The notes: generated by a model from the letters alone, not told the origin. A stretch of 64,000 nt of DNA from Clostridiales bacterium (GCA_017554745.1 JAFZHS010000013.1:262713-326712), one strand, 5' to 3'. Positions 34,696 to 44,391 are shown, counted from the first letter of the stretch. A program made the numbers and translations.

Positions 34696-36075
34696 ATGAA
34701 GGCCATAAGCCGTTGGAAGAGAATAACCGGCATTTTGTTGTGCGCGTCAATGACGGGTATGCTCTTTTCGGGCTGCAAAAAGGGCGATGACACGTTCCCT
34801 TCGATCGATTATGAAGTCAGTCCGTCTGGGCAGTCTGAGGTGTCGGAAGAGACACACGAATCATCTTCCGGAAGTGAGATCCGCGAGCTTACGGTGGCAC
34901 TTCCTTATTCTGACGAGACGATAAGATGCCTTGCATCCATGTTTTATTGTAAGAATAACGGCATTTGGGACAGCTCCGAGACAGGTCTTACTGTCGATAT
35001 CGATTATCTTTCATCTGTTGCGACCAATTATGTTATAGCCAATGAGGGCTGTGAGAGCACCGGTGCTTCTCTGGAGACTGTCAGATCCTGGAATAACAAC
35101 GCTCCTGATCTTTTCCTCGCGCAGGACAGCGAGGCTGTGTGGAAGGAAGGCAAGGCGGCAGAGCTTAACGGTTATCTGTCAGATAATGTGTATCTTAACA
35201 GCCAGCAGATCTATTCCGGAGCCTTGACTTGTGATTCTGATAACGGCGTGTTCTATGCGCTCCCGCATTTCTGTTCGGCAGAGATCCTCATGGGCAGTTA
35301 TGAGTTCATTCCCGCTAACGGCGGAAAGCTTCAGACTAAGAATACCACGGAAGATCTAAGAGCTTATCTTGAGCAGATCAGGGAAGAGTATTCTTCCTGT
35401 GCAGGCTTTGCATCTGCTTATGAACTGATCCCTTATCTCGGATCGGCATTTAATAACGATGTGCCTGCGTCTTATATGCTTCACGACGAGTATTCCAAAA
35501 ACCGCGAAAAGGCCACGGATATTATTGATGACGCTGCTGATTACGTCAGAGGCTTCTACGATGACTCGCTGGCACACGACCAGATAGGCGGAGCGGATCC
35601 TGTTTATTCCAGAACGGCTGCTCTCTGGGCGGATTCTTCGGCAAATGTGAAAGCATGGTCAGAGTACTATCCTAACAGCCTTTATCTTTTGCATCTGCCT
35701 TGTAACGATGCTTCCAATGCAGGAGTTCCATACATAAGCACTTACTCTTTGTGCGTATCCAAGAGTTCTGCAGACAAAGAGTTTGCTGCTGAGTTCGCGG
35801 CATTTATCTCTTACGATCCGGATGCCCAGCTTCTTTTGTACAGGCTCGAAAACATGAGCGGACTGATGCCTCTTACGAGAAACGAGGCGGTATGGGACCT
35901 GATCTCCGAAGATGAGCTTTTCGGGCATATGGCATCAGATTTCAGGCAGACTATGGATAACGCGGTATATTGCCCGGCTTCTAATGATAATGCGGTGTAC
36001 ATGAACACCAATGAATATTTGGCAGAGTTTGTTAAGGGAAACGATGAGTTTGATCCGGAGAAATGCTATGGCTGA
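34696..36075 (+). CDS. extracellular solute-binding lipoprotein (carbohydrate ABC type)
   Basis: A 459-residue lipoprotein: signal with lipobox LFSGC, a Ser/Glu-rich linker, then a domain resembling family 1 solute-binding proteins. Supporting stretches are APDLFLAQDSEAVWKEGKAAELNGYL, the hinge-like GVFYALPHF and a late EFAAFISYDPDAQLLLY. No permease or ATPase gene is adjacent. It could serve the divergent sugar permeases at 4.3-6.3 kb, which lack a binding protein, but this is only a guess. GGAGG lies upstream of the ATG. It overlaps the next gene by eight bases. Confidence 0.75.
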   Translation: MKAISRWKRITGILLCASMTGMLFSGCKKGDDTFPSIDYEVSPSGQSEVSEETHESSSGSEIRELTVALPYSDETIRCLASMFYCKNNGIWDSSETGLTVDIDYLSSVATNYVIANEGCESTGASLETVRSWNNNAPDLFLAQDSEAVWKEGKAAELNGYLSDNVYLNSQQIYSGALTCDSDNGVFYALPHFCSAEILMGSYEFIPANGGKLQTKNTTEDLRAYLEQIREEYSSCAGFASAYELIPYLGSAFNNDVPASYMLHDEYSKNREKATDIIDDAADYVRGFYDDSLAHDQIGGADPVYSRTAALWADSSANVKAWSEYYPNSLYLLHLPCNDASNAGVPYISTYSLCVSKSSADKEFAAEFAAFISYDPDAQLLLYRLENMSGLMPLTRNEAVWDLISEDELFGHMASDFRQTMDNAVYCPASNDNAVYMNTNEYLAEFVKGNDEFDPEKCYG

Positions 36076-37150
36076 CATTATCGATCTTCGCAAGATTCAT
36101 ATCGGTGACAGCTCCGAGCTTCGCAAAAGAGGCCTGATGGAAGGTACCATCAAGTACATTGAAGACGACATCAGATCTCTCGGAACGGGAAGCCAGGGAG
36201 AGGCAATGCTCGCCATCAAGGGCGGTGTTATCTATGCTCTCATCAAGCTGTTCAGACCTGACAGAAAGATGTGCAGAGCTCATATCGAGTTTGTCTTTAC
36301 TAGCGATGCAAATGCCGATACTCAGAGCGGCGTCGTTGATGAGGTCTTGAGATACTGTTTCCTCACCGAGTACTATCACAAGGTAACGGTCATCTGCAAC
36401 CATGGCAACGAAGGCCTCGAGCGTATCCTGACAGGCGCCGGATTCCTTCAGGAAGCTGTCTTAAGGGATGAAGTCAGGGGTAAGAACGGATTCGAAGATG
36501 CGGGCCTTTACGCGATGCTTTCTTATGAGTATCCCAAATACAATATCTGCTTTGTGCCGTTTGAGCGCGGAGTCGCGATGGTCAGCGGCGGCCGGGACTT
36601 CATTGATTCAGTAAAGCTTTTCCACTACGGACAAAAGATAGAAGAGCCGTTTGCGGATAATATCGCAGGATCATTGGGGCTTTTGGACGGCAACGGCGGC
36701 CTTAAGCGCAATGATGAAGGCGTTTATAACCTTGATGATGACCAGCTCAAATACCTGCCTGCAGAGCTTGCGAAGGCTTATACGGAGCTCCGGGAGTATT
36801 TCGACAGCATGAGAGCGGGCTTTGATATCAATGTCAGGTTCAGCATCGGAACTCCTTTCCAGAAGAAGGTCTGGAATGCGCTCAATACTATCCCTTACGG
36901 CGCCACTGCAAGCTATGAGGATATAGCGCTTATTCTTACTGACGGCAATATCAAAGAAGCCAGGAAGATCACCAGAGCCGTAGGCAGTGCCTGCTCGGAT
37001 AACCCCGTAGCCGTCATTGTCCCGTGTCACCGCGTAATCGGTAAGGACGGCAGCATCGTAGGCTATTCGGCAGGTATTGATATCAAAGACTATCTGCTCT
37101 TGCATGAGAGCTTTACGGCGGTAACACCGCTTATATCCAAGGAGGGATAA
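36068..37150 (+). CDS. fusion of a GNAT-like domain with an O6-alkylguanine-DNA methyltransferase
   Basis: The first 160 residues look like a GNAT acetyltransferase (RAHIEFVFTS, GNEGLERILTGAGFLQEAVLRDEVRG). The last 100 are a DNA-repair alkyltransferase with FQKKVWNALNTIPYGATASYEDIA and the active-site PCHRVIG, whose Cys is residue 320 and accepts the alkyl group from DNA. The middle (about 165-260) matches the N-terminal Ogt region only loosely. The ATG at 36068 with GGAG six bases upstream is chosen; it overlaps the binding-protein gene. What the GNAT part modifies is unknown. Confidence 0.85.
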   Translation: MADIIDLRKIHIGDSSELRKRGLMEGTIKYIEDDIRSLGTGSQGEAMLAIKGGVIYALIKLFRPDRKMCRAHIEFVFTSDANADTQSGVVDEVLRYCFLTEYYHKVTVICNHGNEGLERILTGAGFLQEAVLRDEVRGKNGFEDAGLYAMLSYEYPKYNICFVPFERGVAMVSGGRDFIDSVKLFHYGQKIEEPFADNIAGSLGLLDGNGGLKRNDEGVYNLDDDQLKYLPAELAKAYTELREYFDSMRAGFDINVRFSIGTPFQKKVWNALNTIPYGATASYEDIALILTDGNIKEARKITRAVGSACSDNPVAVIVPCHRVIGKDGSIVGYSAGIDIKDYLLLHESFTAVTPLISKEG

Positions 37151-37152
37151 TT

Positions 37153-37782
37153 ATGGCAAAACACGATAAGATCGAAGTCGGGGTATCCACGATCCTTAAC
37201 CCCGTACCTGTTGTTATGGTATCTTCCGCAGGCAAGGAGCCTGATACGGAGTTCGGACGCCCGAATATCATGACCGTCGCATGGGCAGGCACAATCAATT
37301 CCGAGCCGCCTATGCTCTCTGTCAGCATCCGCAAATCCAGACACACTCATAAGCTCATCACTGAGACAGGCGAGTTTGTCGTAAACCTCGTATCCAAGTC
37401 TTTGTGCAAGGCCTGCGATTACTGCGGCGTCAGAGGCGGCGAAAAGGAAGACAAGTTCAAGGCCTGCTCTCTGACACCTGTTAAGGCTGAAGGCCTTCAG
37501 TATGCTTATGCGATAAAGGAAGCACCGGTATCTATCTCCTGCGTAGTGAAGAGCGTTCAGGAACTAGGTTCTCACGATATGTTCATCGCAGAGATCAAGG
37601 CTGTTACGGCTGATTCTTATCTCCTCGATGACAGCGGCAAGCTCTGCCTTGAGAATGCAAGACTTGTAGCTTACAACCACGGAGAGTACTATCTCTTAGG
37701 CGAGAAGCTGGGCTTCTTCGGTTATTCCGTAGCACCGGAAGACATTATCAGAAAGAGAATGGGCAAGGACAAGAAGAAATGA
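37153..37782 (+). CDS. flavin reductase-like / flavoredoxin-family FMN protein
   Basis: A 209-residue protein of the flavin reductase-like split-barrel family. Key parts are NPVPVVMVSS near the start, NIMTVAWAGTINSEPPMLSVSIRKSRHTH (FMN site) and TGEFVVNLVSKSL. Some members carry electrons between ferredoxin or NAD(P)H and a partner, others have unknown roles in anaerobes. AAGGAGG precedes the ATG. It lies two bases after the alkyltransferase fusion gene and overlaps the NUDIX gene by four bases (ATGA). Confidence 0.88.
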   Translation: MAKHDKIEVGVSTILNPVPVVMVSSAGKEPDTEFGRPNIMTVAWAGTINSEPPMLSVSIRKSRHTHKLITETGEFVVNLVSKSLCKACDYCGVRGGEKEDKFKACSLTPVKAEGLQYAYAIKEAPVSISCVVKSVQELGSHDMFIAEIKAVTADSYLLDDSGKLCLENARLVAYNHGEYYLLGEKLGFFGYSVAPEDIIRKRMGKDKKK

Positions 37783-38339
37783 AGTTCAAAGGCATAAAGA
37801 AAGTTCACGAAGGCCGTTTTATAACATCTTACAATGCCGAGTATGAGACTGAGGCAGGCAATCAGAAGATCTATGAGATGGTCTCAAGAGATAAAAATAT
37901 TACGAGTCTGGAAGAACTTAAGCGCGACAAGTGTGACGCAGTAGTTCTTATAATCACTTCGCCTGACGGCGGTAAGCTCCTTCTGAATAAGGAATTCAGA
38001 ATGGCTGTAGGTGACTTCGCTTACAATTTCCCGGCAGGATTGATAGATGCAGGCGAGACCGCTGAAGTTGCTGCAGCAAGAGAACTTTGGGAGGAAACAG
38101 GACTTAAGCTCGTATCTATCGAGGAAGTCCTTCCGATGAGCTATTCCGGCGTTGGCATCACCAACGAGAGAAGCTGCTGCGTTATCGGTACAGCTGAGGG
38201 CGAATTCGCACCGAGCACCTCTGATGAGGAAGAGATCTAAGCACGCTGGTACACCAAGGCAGAAGTAAAAGAACTCCTGAATTCCAAGAATCTGGCGGCC
38301 AGGACTCAGGCTTACTGCTACTGGTGGGCGAAAAGCTGA
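37779..38339 (+). pseudogene. NUDIX hydrolase (ADP-ribose pyrophosphatase-like) interrupted by an in-frame TAA
   Basis: The reading frame from 37779 encodes a NUDIX hydrolase. The box is present (GLIDAGETAEVAAARELWEETGLKL, with the REXXEE-type core intact), preceded by NFPAG. Codon 154 is TAA (38238-38240), just after SDEEEI. The same frame then stays open for 32 codons (ARWYTKAEVKELLN...RTQAYCYWWAKS) to TGA at 38337-38339, and this reads like the normal C terminus of ADP-ribose pyrophosphatases. So a single nonsense change has probably truncated the enzyme; the short product of 153 residues might still fold. Confidence 0.8.
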
Positions 38340-38359
38340 TATCTGACAAGTAAAAATAC

Positions 38360-38388
38360 TTGACACACCCCACAACCTTTGTTATTAT
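38360..38388 (+). promoter_or_regulatory. promoter of the ylxM-ffh operon
   Basis: A consensus TTGACA (38360-38365), a 17-base spacer and TATTAT (38383-38388), 34 bases before the ylxM start codon. Confidence 0.8.
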
Positions 38389-38421
38389 GTGCAGGCTTGA
38401 TATTAGGAGGCTTGCCTTTAA

Positions 38422-38748
38422 ATGCGTGAAAAGTCAGTAAGAACAGACCTTTTGCTCGATTTCTACGGCAATCTTCTCACGCCCAAGATGAGGCGCACCT
38501 GTGAGAGCTACTATAACGATGATCTTTCTTTGGCAGAGATCGCCGAAGCAGAGGGTATCTCAAGGCAGGGAGTCCATGACACGGTCAAGAGGGCGGAAAA
38601 GCAGCTTGAAGAGTACGAAGAGAAGTTAGGGCTTCTGGGACTTTTCGAGAAGCAGCAGGCAAAAGCTAAAAAGGCTCTGGAGCACATTAACAGCGGTGAC
38701 ACCGACAAGGCTGCAAAAGAGCTTGAAGAATTGATAGAGGAAATGTAA
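38422..38748 (+). CDS. ylxM: YlxM/p13-family DNA-binding regulator
   Basis: A 108-residue helix-turn-helix protein of the UPF0122 family. The HTH is SLAEIAEAEGISRQGVHDTVKRAEKQL, like sigma-factor region 4. YlxM binds or regulates components of the signal recognition particle in Firmicutes and Mycoplasma; the molecular role is not firmly settled. It is followed after four bases by ffh, the conserved order. GGAGG lies nine bases before the ATG. Confidence 0.92.
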   Translation: MREKSVRTDLLLDFYGNLLTPKMRRTCESYYNDDLSLAEIAEAEGISRQGVHDTVKRAEKQLEEYEEKLGLLGLFEKQQAKAKKALEHINSGDTDKAAKELEELIEEM

Positions 38749-38752
38749 GAAA

Positions 38753-40273
38753 GTGTTTGAGAGCTTATCACAAAAGCTTCAGAATATAACTTCTAAGATG
38801 CGCGGCAAGGCCCGCGTAAGCGAGAGCGACATCAAGGAGATGATGCGTGAGATCCGCATGGCTCTCCTTGAAGCTGACGTTAACTACAGCGTAGTTAAGG
38901 AATTCGTCGCTGACATGTCCGAGAAGTGCAAGGGCGTTGATGTCCAGGGCTCTTTTACTCCCGGCCAGCAGATAGTAAAGATCGTCAGAGATTCATTAAC
39001 CGAGCTTTTAGGCGGAGAAGAAGGCGAAGACAGGCTCAACGCCGATTCATCCGGATTTAATATCATCATCCTTTACGGTCTCCAGGGTGCAGGTAAGACC
39101 ACCACGGCAGCAAAGCTCGCCAAGCTCCTCAAGGAGAACGGCAAGAAGCCTATGGTCGTATCCGTTGACGTTCACAGACCCGCAGCTGCCCAGCAGCTCA
39201 AGGTATTAAGCGACAGCGTCGGTGTTGACTGCTATATCGATCCTGAAGAGAAGGATGCGGTCAAGATAGCAAAAGACGGTGAAGGCAAGGCAAGATACAT
39301 GCTTTGCAATTACCTCATCATCGATACTGCAGGCCGTACGGTTGCAGATGAGGAGCTCATGGAAGAGCTTCACGATATCGCAGCAGCGGTCAATCCTACT
39401 GAGAAGCTCCTCGTTGTAGACGCTATGATCGGTCAGGAAGCCGTTAACGTAGCGCAGCTCTTCGAGCAGAACATCGGCATGGACGGCTTCATCATGACAA
39501 AGCTCGATGGTGACGCCAGAGGCGGTGCCGCGCTTTCGATCCGTAAACTTACAAACAAGCCTATCAAGTACATCTGTACGGGCGAAAAGGTAGATGCCAT
39601 CGAGAAGTTCTATCCCCAGCGTATGGCTGACAGGATCCTCGGCATGGGCGATGTCGTAAGCCTTATCGAAAAGGCACAGCAGAGCATCGACGAGGAAGAA
39701 GCCCGCAAGACCATGGAACGCATGATGGGCAGCCATTATAACCTCGATGACCTTTATGCCCAGTATGCACAGATGAAGAAAATGGGTTCTCTCAAGGATC
39801 TCGTAGGCATGATGCCCGGTGCCGCAGGCAAGGTCAATGAGAATGACTTGGATGACAAGATCGTCGACAGACAGATGGCGATCATCACTTCCATGACCAA
39901 GAAGGAGAGGAAGAATCCTTCTATCCTCAATGCCAGCAGAAGAAAGAGGATCGCTGCAGGCGCAGGCGTACAGGTATCTGACGTTAATAAGCTCATCACA
40001 CAGTATGAGCAGACGGCAAAGCTCATGAAGACGTTCTCCAACGGCAAGGGCGGATTCAAGATGCCTAAGGGTTTTGCCAAGCAGGCAGCAAAGATGGGCC
40101 TTGGCGGCATGGGAGGAATGGGCGGCCTCGGCAATATGGGCGGAATGGGCAGCGGTATCCCTAAGGGATTCGGAAGCCTCTCAATGCCTAAGGAAGACGC
40201 CGGAGATTATTCCGCTTCAGCAGCGCCCACCGGAAGACGCGACCGTAAGAAAAAGCGCAAGGGCAGAAGATAA
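38753..40273 (+). CDS. ffh: signal recognition particle GTPase Ffh
   Basis: Ffh binds 4.5S/6S SRP RNA and signal peptides and brings ribosomes to the membrane receptor FtsY. The N-domain is followed by the G-domain ([41 protein letters not shown]) and the methionine-rich M-domain. The 506 residues exceed the usual 440-450 because of a C-terminal extension rich in Gly/Met (GGMGGMGG type, about residues 455-480) ending in [12 protein letters not shown]. The start is GTG at 38753, with GAGG at 38737-38740. Confidence 0.96.
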   Translation: MFESLSQKLQNITSKMRGKARVSESDIKEMMREIRMALLEADVNYSVVKEFVADMSEKCKGVDVQGSFTPGQQIVKIVRDSLTELLGGEEGEDRLNADSSGFNIIILYGLQGAGKTTTAAKLAKLLKENGKKPMVVSVDVHRPAAAQQLKVLSDSVGVDCYIDPEEKDAVKIAKDGEGKARYMLCNYLIIDTAGRTVADEELMEELHDIAAAVNPTEKLLVVDAMIGQEAVNVAQLFEQNIGMDGFIMTKLDGDARGGAALSIRKLTNKPIKYICTGEKVDAIEKFYPQRMADRILGMGDVVSLIEKAQQSIDEEEARKTMERMMGSHYNLDDLYAQYAQMKKMGSLKDLVGMMPGAAGKVNENDLDDKIVDRQMAIITSMTKKERKNPSILNASRRKRIAAGAGVQVSDVNKLITQYEQTAKLMKTFSNGKGGFKMPKGFAKQAAKMGLGGMGGMGGLGNMGGMGSGIPKGFGSLSMPKEDAGDYSASAAPTGRRDRKKKRKGRR

Positions 40274-40346
40274 AGTCGATCCCGTCATTACTCATGACGC
40301 AGATTATAAAAACAAAAAACAAAATAAATTTTTGGAGGAAACAAAA

Positions 40347-40589
40347 ATGGCAGTAAAGATTCGTTTAAGAAGAATGGGCAAGAAGAAGGCACCTTTCTAT
40401 CGTGTAGTTGTTGCTGACGCTAGATATCCTAGAGACGGCCGCTTCATCGAGGAGATCGGTTACTATGATCCCATGAAGGAAACAGACAGCGTTAACATCG
40501 ATGCAGACGCAGCTAAGAAGTGGATCTCCAACGGAGCTCAGCCCACAGATACAGTAAAGTCTCTTCTTAAGAAGCAGGGCATCATCTGA
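40347..40589 (+). CDS. rpsP: 30S ribosomal protein S16
   Basis: An 80-residue protein starting [20 protein letters not shown], the classic S16 N terminus, with [21 protein letters not shown] next. S16 is needed for assembly of the 30S subunit. The ATG at 40347 has GGAGG seven bases upstream; the longer open frame into ffh is not coding. It lies 73 bases after ffh, in the normal Firmicutes order. Confidence 0.97.
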   Translation: MAVKIRLRRMGKKKAPFYRVVVADARYPRDGRFIEEIGYYDPMKETDSVNIDADAAKKWISNGAQPTDTVKSLLKKQGII

Positions 40590-40643
40590 TAAACTTTTAT
40601 TCAGATGAGGATATTACCCAAATAATAGGAAGGAGAGCTTTAT

Positions 40644-40874
40644 ATGGACGATTTGTTGGTTTATATCGCCAGGGAATTAGTAAGTAATCCCGATGAGGTA
40701 AACGTTAAGAAGACAGAGCGTGGAAACACTGTTGTTTTCGAGCTGTCCGTTGCTCCCGAAGATACAGGTAAGATCATCGGCAAGAACGGAAAGAGAGCTC
40801 AGGCTATCCGTTCGATAATGAAGGCTAAGTACCTCAAGGAAGGTAAGCGCGTTATAGTCGATATAGTAGGCTGA
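40644..40874 (+). CDS. khpA: KH-domain RNA-binding protein KhpA (YlqC)
   Basis: A 76-residue single KH domain with the RNA-binding loop GKIIGKNGKRAQAIR. KhpA pairs with KhpB (Jag) and binds many RNAs, affecting cell division and translation. AGGAAGGAG precedes the ATG. A TTACCCAAATAA element (40615-40626) just upstream resembles the repeated motif at 52.7 kb. The gene ends five bases before rimM. Confidence 0.94.
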   Translation: MDDLLVYIARELVSNPDEVNVKKTERGNTVVFELSVAPEDTGKIIGKNGKRAQAIRSIMKAKYLKEGKRVIVDIVG

Positions 40875-40879
40875 TTCTT

Positions 40880-41404
40880 TTGGATAAACTCATCATTATA
40901 GGAAAGATTACCGGCGCGCACGGCGTCCGCGGGGAACTTAAGATATTCCCCCTTACGGACGACCCGCGCCGTTTCCTTAAACTTAAGGAATGTTTTATCT
41001 GCGGGCAGAACTTCGAAAAGCCCGAAGATATGACATGCCATTCTGCAAGGATCGACAGAGGCAATGTGCTCGTCAGGTTTGAGAATGTTGCCGACCGCGA
41101 TAAGGCAGAGCTTTTGCGCGGCAGATTTATTGCCGTTACGAGAGATAATGCCGTAAAGCTCAAAGAGGGAAGCTATTTTATTGCTGATCTTAAAGGTCTT
41201 ACGGTTATAGACGACGACAGGGGAGATCTTGGAACTGTTGTCGATTGTTTTGAGACGGGATCCCAGTTCACGCTGGAGATCAAGCGCGATAAAAAGAAAA
41301 ACCTTATGGTCCCGTTCGTCAAAGTGTATTGTTACGAAGTCGATATAGAGGGCGGATTTATTAAGTGCCGGTTGCCGGAAGGCCTCTACGAACTTTACGA
41401 CTGA
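40880..41404 (+). CDS. rimM: 16S rRNA processing / 30S maturation factor RimM
   Basis: RimM binds S19 and helps mature the 30S head. The start IIIGKITGAHGVRGELKIFPLTD is typical and the C-terminal PRC-barrel contains FIADLKGLTV and MVPFVKVYCYEVD. The start is TTG at 40880, five bases after the khpA stop; the ribosome binding site is weak, so translation is probably coupled. In most Firmicutes trmD follows at once; here 6.7 kb of other genes come between. Confidence 0.92.
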   Translation: MDKLIIIGKITGAHGVRGELKIFPLTDDPRRFLKLKECFICGQNFEKPEDMTCHSARIDRGNVLVRFENVADRDKAELLRGRFIAVTRDNAVKLKEGSYFIADLKGLTVIDDDRGDLGTVVDCFETGSQFTLEIKRDKKKNLMVPFVKVYCYEVDIEGGFIKCRLPEGLYELYD

Positions 41405-41437
41405 CATCCGGAAATTTGATATGGGACGGCAAGCTTT

Positions 41438-42598
41438 ATGAAGACAGTCTACTTTATGACTCCTGCATACGGCCATGTTTTGCCTGTCCTGCCGATAATA
41501 AGAGAACTCACAAAAAGAGGGCATGAAGTCATCTGTTATGCCACGCCGCAGTTTAAGGGTTACATCGAATCCTGCGGATGCCTTTACCGTGAGTATGACG
41601 AAGAATTCCATAACCTTAGAATAGATGAGATTACGGGCGATCTTTATAGACTTATGGAGACGCTCATAACGCTTAACGAGAAGCAGTACGATAAATATGT
41701 CGGACTGATCGGGGAAGAAAGACCTGATCTTCTGATGTACGATTCGATGCTCTCATTTGCTAAGAATATTGCTTATAAACTTAATATTATAAGTGTGTGC
41801 ACTGCGGCGACGATCGGCTTCAATCTGCCTGTGTGCATGTTCTCGAATATAGCTACTTCAAGTGTTCCGCTCGTGCTTAAGAACGGTAAAGGAATGAGAA
41901 GGCTCATAAAGCAGGATAAGAAGTTCAGGAAAGAACGCGGTCTTGCAAAGTTCAAGCTCATCGATCTTTATATGAATACTGCAGACTGTACGATCGTAAT
42001 GACACCTTATAAGCTCCAGCCGATGGCATGGACGTTCCCTAAGAATGTGCATTTTGCCGGTACGACCATAAAAGAGCAGATCGAGATCCTTCACGGCGGA
42101 GAATATGGTGATTATGACTGCTATATCTCCATGGGATCGGTTTTCGGGAAGAACGTAAATGAGATGAGAGAATTCCTGGAATTACCCGGGATGCGCGAAA
42201 AGAAGATCATCATATCAACGCCTGAGACTCCTGACTGGATGAAGGAAATGCCTAATGTCCGCGCAGAAAAATGGGTCTATAATGTCGATCTTATCCCGAA
42301 AGTTAAGCTCTTCATAAATGTAGGCGGTGTCAGCTCGGTCTATACCGCGATGTATTACGGTGTAAGACAGATATCGATTCCTGCGCAGGAAGAAGAGCGT
42401 TACAATGCAATTATATTAAAGCGTCACAAGGGCGGCTTCTATCTAAAACGTTACGATAAGGATAAACTGTTAAGAGCAGTAAAGTCTTTAGACAGACTGA
42501 AGCCTGAGCTGTGCCGTGAGATAATCCGCGAAGCAGACGGCACTAAGACTGCTTTGGAACTGATCGAAGGAATGGGCGGAGACAGAACTAATGAGTGA
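41438..42598 (+). CDS. GT1 glycosyltransferase, MGT (macrolide/UDP-glucosyltransferase) type
   Basis: A GT-B fold enzyme. The N-terminal start MKTVYFMTPAYGHVLPVLPI and the C-terminal FINVGGVSSVYTAMYYGVRQISIPAQEEERYNA match the MGT/UGT signature, though the usual HGG is changed to NVGG, which removes the common His. Such enzymes put a sugar onto a small hydrophobic acceptor or lipid. It is the first of five tightly packed genes between rimM and trmD and overlaps the next by eight bases. It is the likely tailoring step of the product. Confidence 0.82.
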   Translation: MKTVYFMTPAYGHVLPVLPIIRELTKRGHEVICYATPQFKGYIESCGCLYREYDEEFHNLRIDEITGDLYRLMETLITLNEKQYDKYVGLIGEERPDLLMYDSMLSFAKNIAYKLNIISVCTAATIGFNLPVCMFSNIATSSVPLVLKNGKGMRRLIKQDKKFRKERGLAKFKLIDLYMNTADCTIVMTPYKLQPMAWTFPKNVHFAGTTIKEQIEILHGGEYGDYDCYISMGSVFGKNVNEMREFLELPGMREKKIIISTPETPDWMKEMPNVRAEKWVYNVDLIPKVKLFINVGGVSSVYTAMYYGVRQISIPAQEEERYNAIILKRHKGGFYLKRYDKDKLLRAVKSLDRLKPELCREIIREADGTKTALELIEGMGGDRTNE

Positions 42599-43595
42599 GA
42601 AGATCTTACTTACAGGAGCCACCGGTTTTCTCGGAGGTTACGTAATAAAAGAACTGTCGGAGCACGAAGGCTATGAGGTCATCGCTGTCGGCAGAAATGA
42701 GAAGCGCGGCAAGGAGCTTGAGGCATTTGACGGCGTCAGGTTCGTAAAAGCCGATATCACCGATGAAGCAATGCTCGGAGCTATCTTTGAAGAAGAGAGG
42801 CCCGATTATGTTATCCACACAGGCGCATTGAGCTCCGCGTGGGGCAAGTACGATGATTTCTATCAGGCAAATGTAAAGTCTACGGTCATCATCGGCGGTC
42901 TTTGCATCAAGTACAATATCAAGCGCATGGTATATATCTCTTCTCCGAGTATCTATACCGCTAAAAGAGACAGGCTTGATATAAAGGAAGATGACTTTGA
43001 TCCGGGCAATAAGCTGAATTTCTATATCAAGACAAAGCTGCTCTCTGAAAAAGAGCTCCATGCGCTGGAAGAAAAGGGTCTCGATCTTACGATCTTAAGA
43101 CCCAGGGGCCTTATCGGACCGGGCGATCCGAGCCTGATGCCACGTCTCATGCGCGCCAACGGCAAGATAGGGATCCCTCTTATCCGCAAGGGCAAGATCA
43201 TCGTCGATATCACATGCGTTCAGAATGTCGCTTACGCGTGCTATCTTGCCATGACTACAGCAAAGGCCAAGGGCATGACATTTAACATAACAAACGGTGA
43301 ACCTTCTGAGTTTGCCAAGCTTCTTGAATTGTTCTGTACTGAAGCGGGAGAGACCGCAAAGTTCCTTAATCTTCCGTTCGGACTGATGTATGTCATGGCT
43401 TCGATAATGGAAGGCATATATACTGTCCTTCCGACAAAAAAGGAACCCGTGCTTACAAGATATACAGTCTGCACATTGTCTTTCTCGCAGTCACTTGATA
43501 TAAGCAAAGCAAAGGAGATATTAGGCTACAGTCCAAAGATCTCACTTGCGGAAGGAATACGTGAATATGGAAAATGGTGGCAGACAAATAAGTAG
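42591..43595 (+). CDS. NAD(P)-dependent epimerase/dehydratase (3-beta-HSD / OleD-like SDR)
   Basis: An extended short-chain dehydrogenase with the nucleotide-binding GATGFLGGYV, Ser in SSPSIYT and the YxxxK catalytic pair in YIKTK, then LRPRGLIGPGDP. This resembles 3-beta-hydroxysteroid dehydrogenase-like enzymes, including OleD, which reduces beta-keto acids in olefin biosynthesis. A hydrophobic patch near residues 258-275 could contact membrane or a lipid substrate. It overlaps its neighbours on both sides. The substrate is not known. Confidence 0.82.
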   Translation: MSEKILLTGATGFLGGYVIKELSEHEGYEVIAVGRNEKRGKELEAFDGVRFVKADITDEAMLGAIFEEERPDYVIHTGALSSAWGKYDDFYQANVKSTVIIGGLCIKYNIKRMVYISSPSIYTAKRDRLDIKEDDFDPGNKLNFYIKTKLLSEKELHALEEKGLDLTILRPRGLIGPGDPSLMPRLMRANGKIGIPLIRKGKIIVDITCVQNVAYACYLAMTTAKAKGMTFNITNGEPSEFAKLLELFCTEAGETAKFLNLPFGLMYVMASIMEGIYTVLPTKKEPVLTRYTVCTLSFSQSLDISKAKEILGYSPKISLAEGIREYGKWWQTNK

Positions 43596-44391
43596 TGTAA
43601 CGCTCTATGCCTGCGGAACCTGCAAGAATAATATAGCGTCTGTATTAAAGGGCGAGAAGAAGAAAGAGATAGTCTTTCCGGCGCTTGTCGCGCGCCTGGA
43701 GCATAAGAGCTTAGGCACTGTGCTCTTTGATACCGGCTACTCAAAAAGGATATACGGCAACGGTATCGTATCCAAGATATATAACTTGCTGAATCCTTCA
43801 GAAGTTAAGGAAGAAGATACGATCAGCTATAAGATGAAGACCGAAGGCCGTAAGGTCAGCTTTATCGTCTTAAGCCACCCGCATCCCGATCACATAGGCT
43901 GTCTGAAGGATTTTGACGACTATACTCTGCTTGCTACGGAAGACTGTATCAACGGTCTTAAGAGAGCGAAAAACACCGAACTCGTATTCCGCAACCAGGT
44001 GCCTGATATGACCGGCAGAATAAAGATCCAGAGCCTTGTGCCTTTGGCGCAGGATGACGGTGTTTCCGGAATACTCTTAAAGCATTTCACGGAAGCATAC
44101 GATATCTTCGGAGACGGAAGCGTGTACGGAGTAAGGCTTGACGGTCATACAATAGGGCAGATGGGCATATATATTCCCGAATATAGGCTTTTGCTGGCGG
44201 CTGACAGTTCATGGGGTCATTATTTCGCTGAGCGTGTAGACAAGATGAAGTTTATGCCTAAGAAGATACAGAAAGATTACGCGGCCTATAAGGATACCGT
44301 TGAGCGCATTAAGGCATTTGAGAAGGATAATCCTGATATCAGGGTCATCTATTCCCATGAAGAGTTCCCGGAGGGCATCTATGAGCAATAA
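43567..44391 (+). CDS. metallo-beta-lactamase-fold hydrolase
   Basis: A 274-residue protein of the MBL fold, with the metal-binding HPHPDHIGC, a late DGHTIGQMGIY and AADSSWGH as further metal ligands. It could be a lactonase, thioesterase or similar ester hydrolase; MBL thioesterases are known in polyketide pathways. The ATG at 43567 follows AAGGA by ten bases; a GTG at 43561 is possible. It overlaps the SDR gene by 29 bases and the adenylating enzyme gene by 11, so the four genes are translated as a unit. Confidence 0.78.
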   Translation: MENGGRQISSVTLYACGTCKNNIASVLKGEKKKEIVFPALVARLEHKSLGTVLFDTGYSKRIYGNGIVSKIYNLLNPSEVKEEDTISYKMKTEGRKVSFIVLSHPHPDHIGCLKDFDDYTLLATEDCINGLKRAKNTELVFRNQVPDMTGRIKIQSLVPLAQDDGVSGILLKHFTEAYDIFGDGSVYGVRLDGHTIGQMGIYIPEYRLLLAADSSWGHYFAERVDKMKFMPKKIQKDYAAYKDTVERIKAFEKDNPDIRVIYSHEEFPEGIYEQ

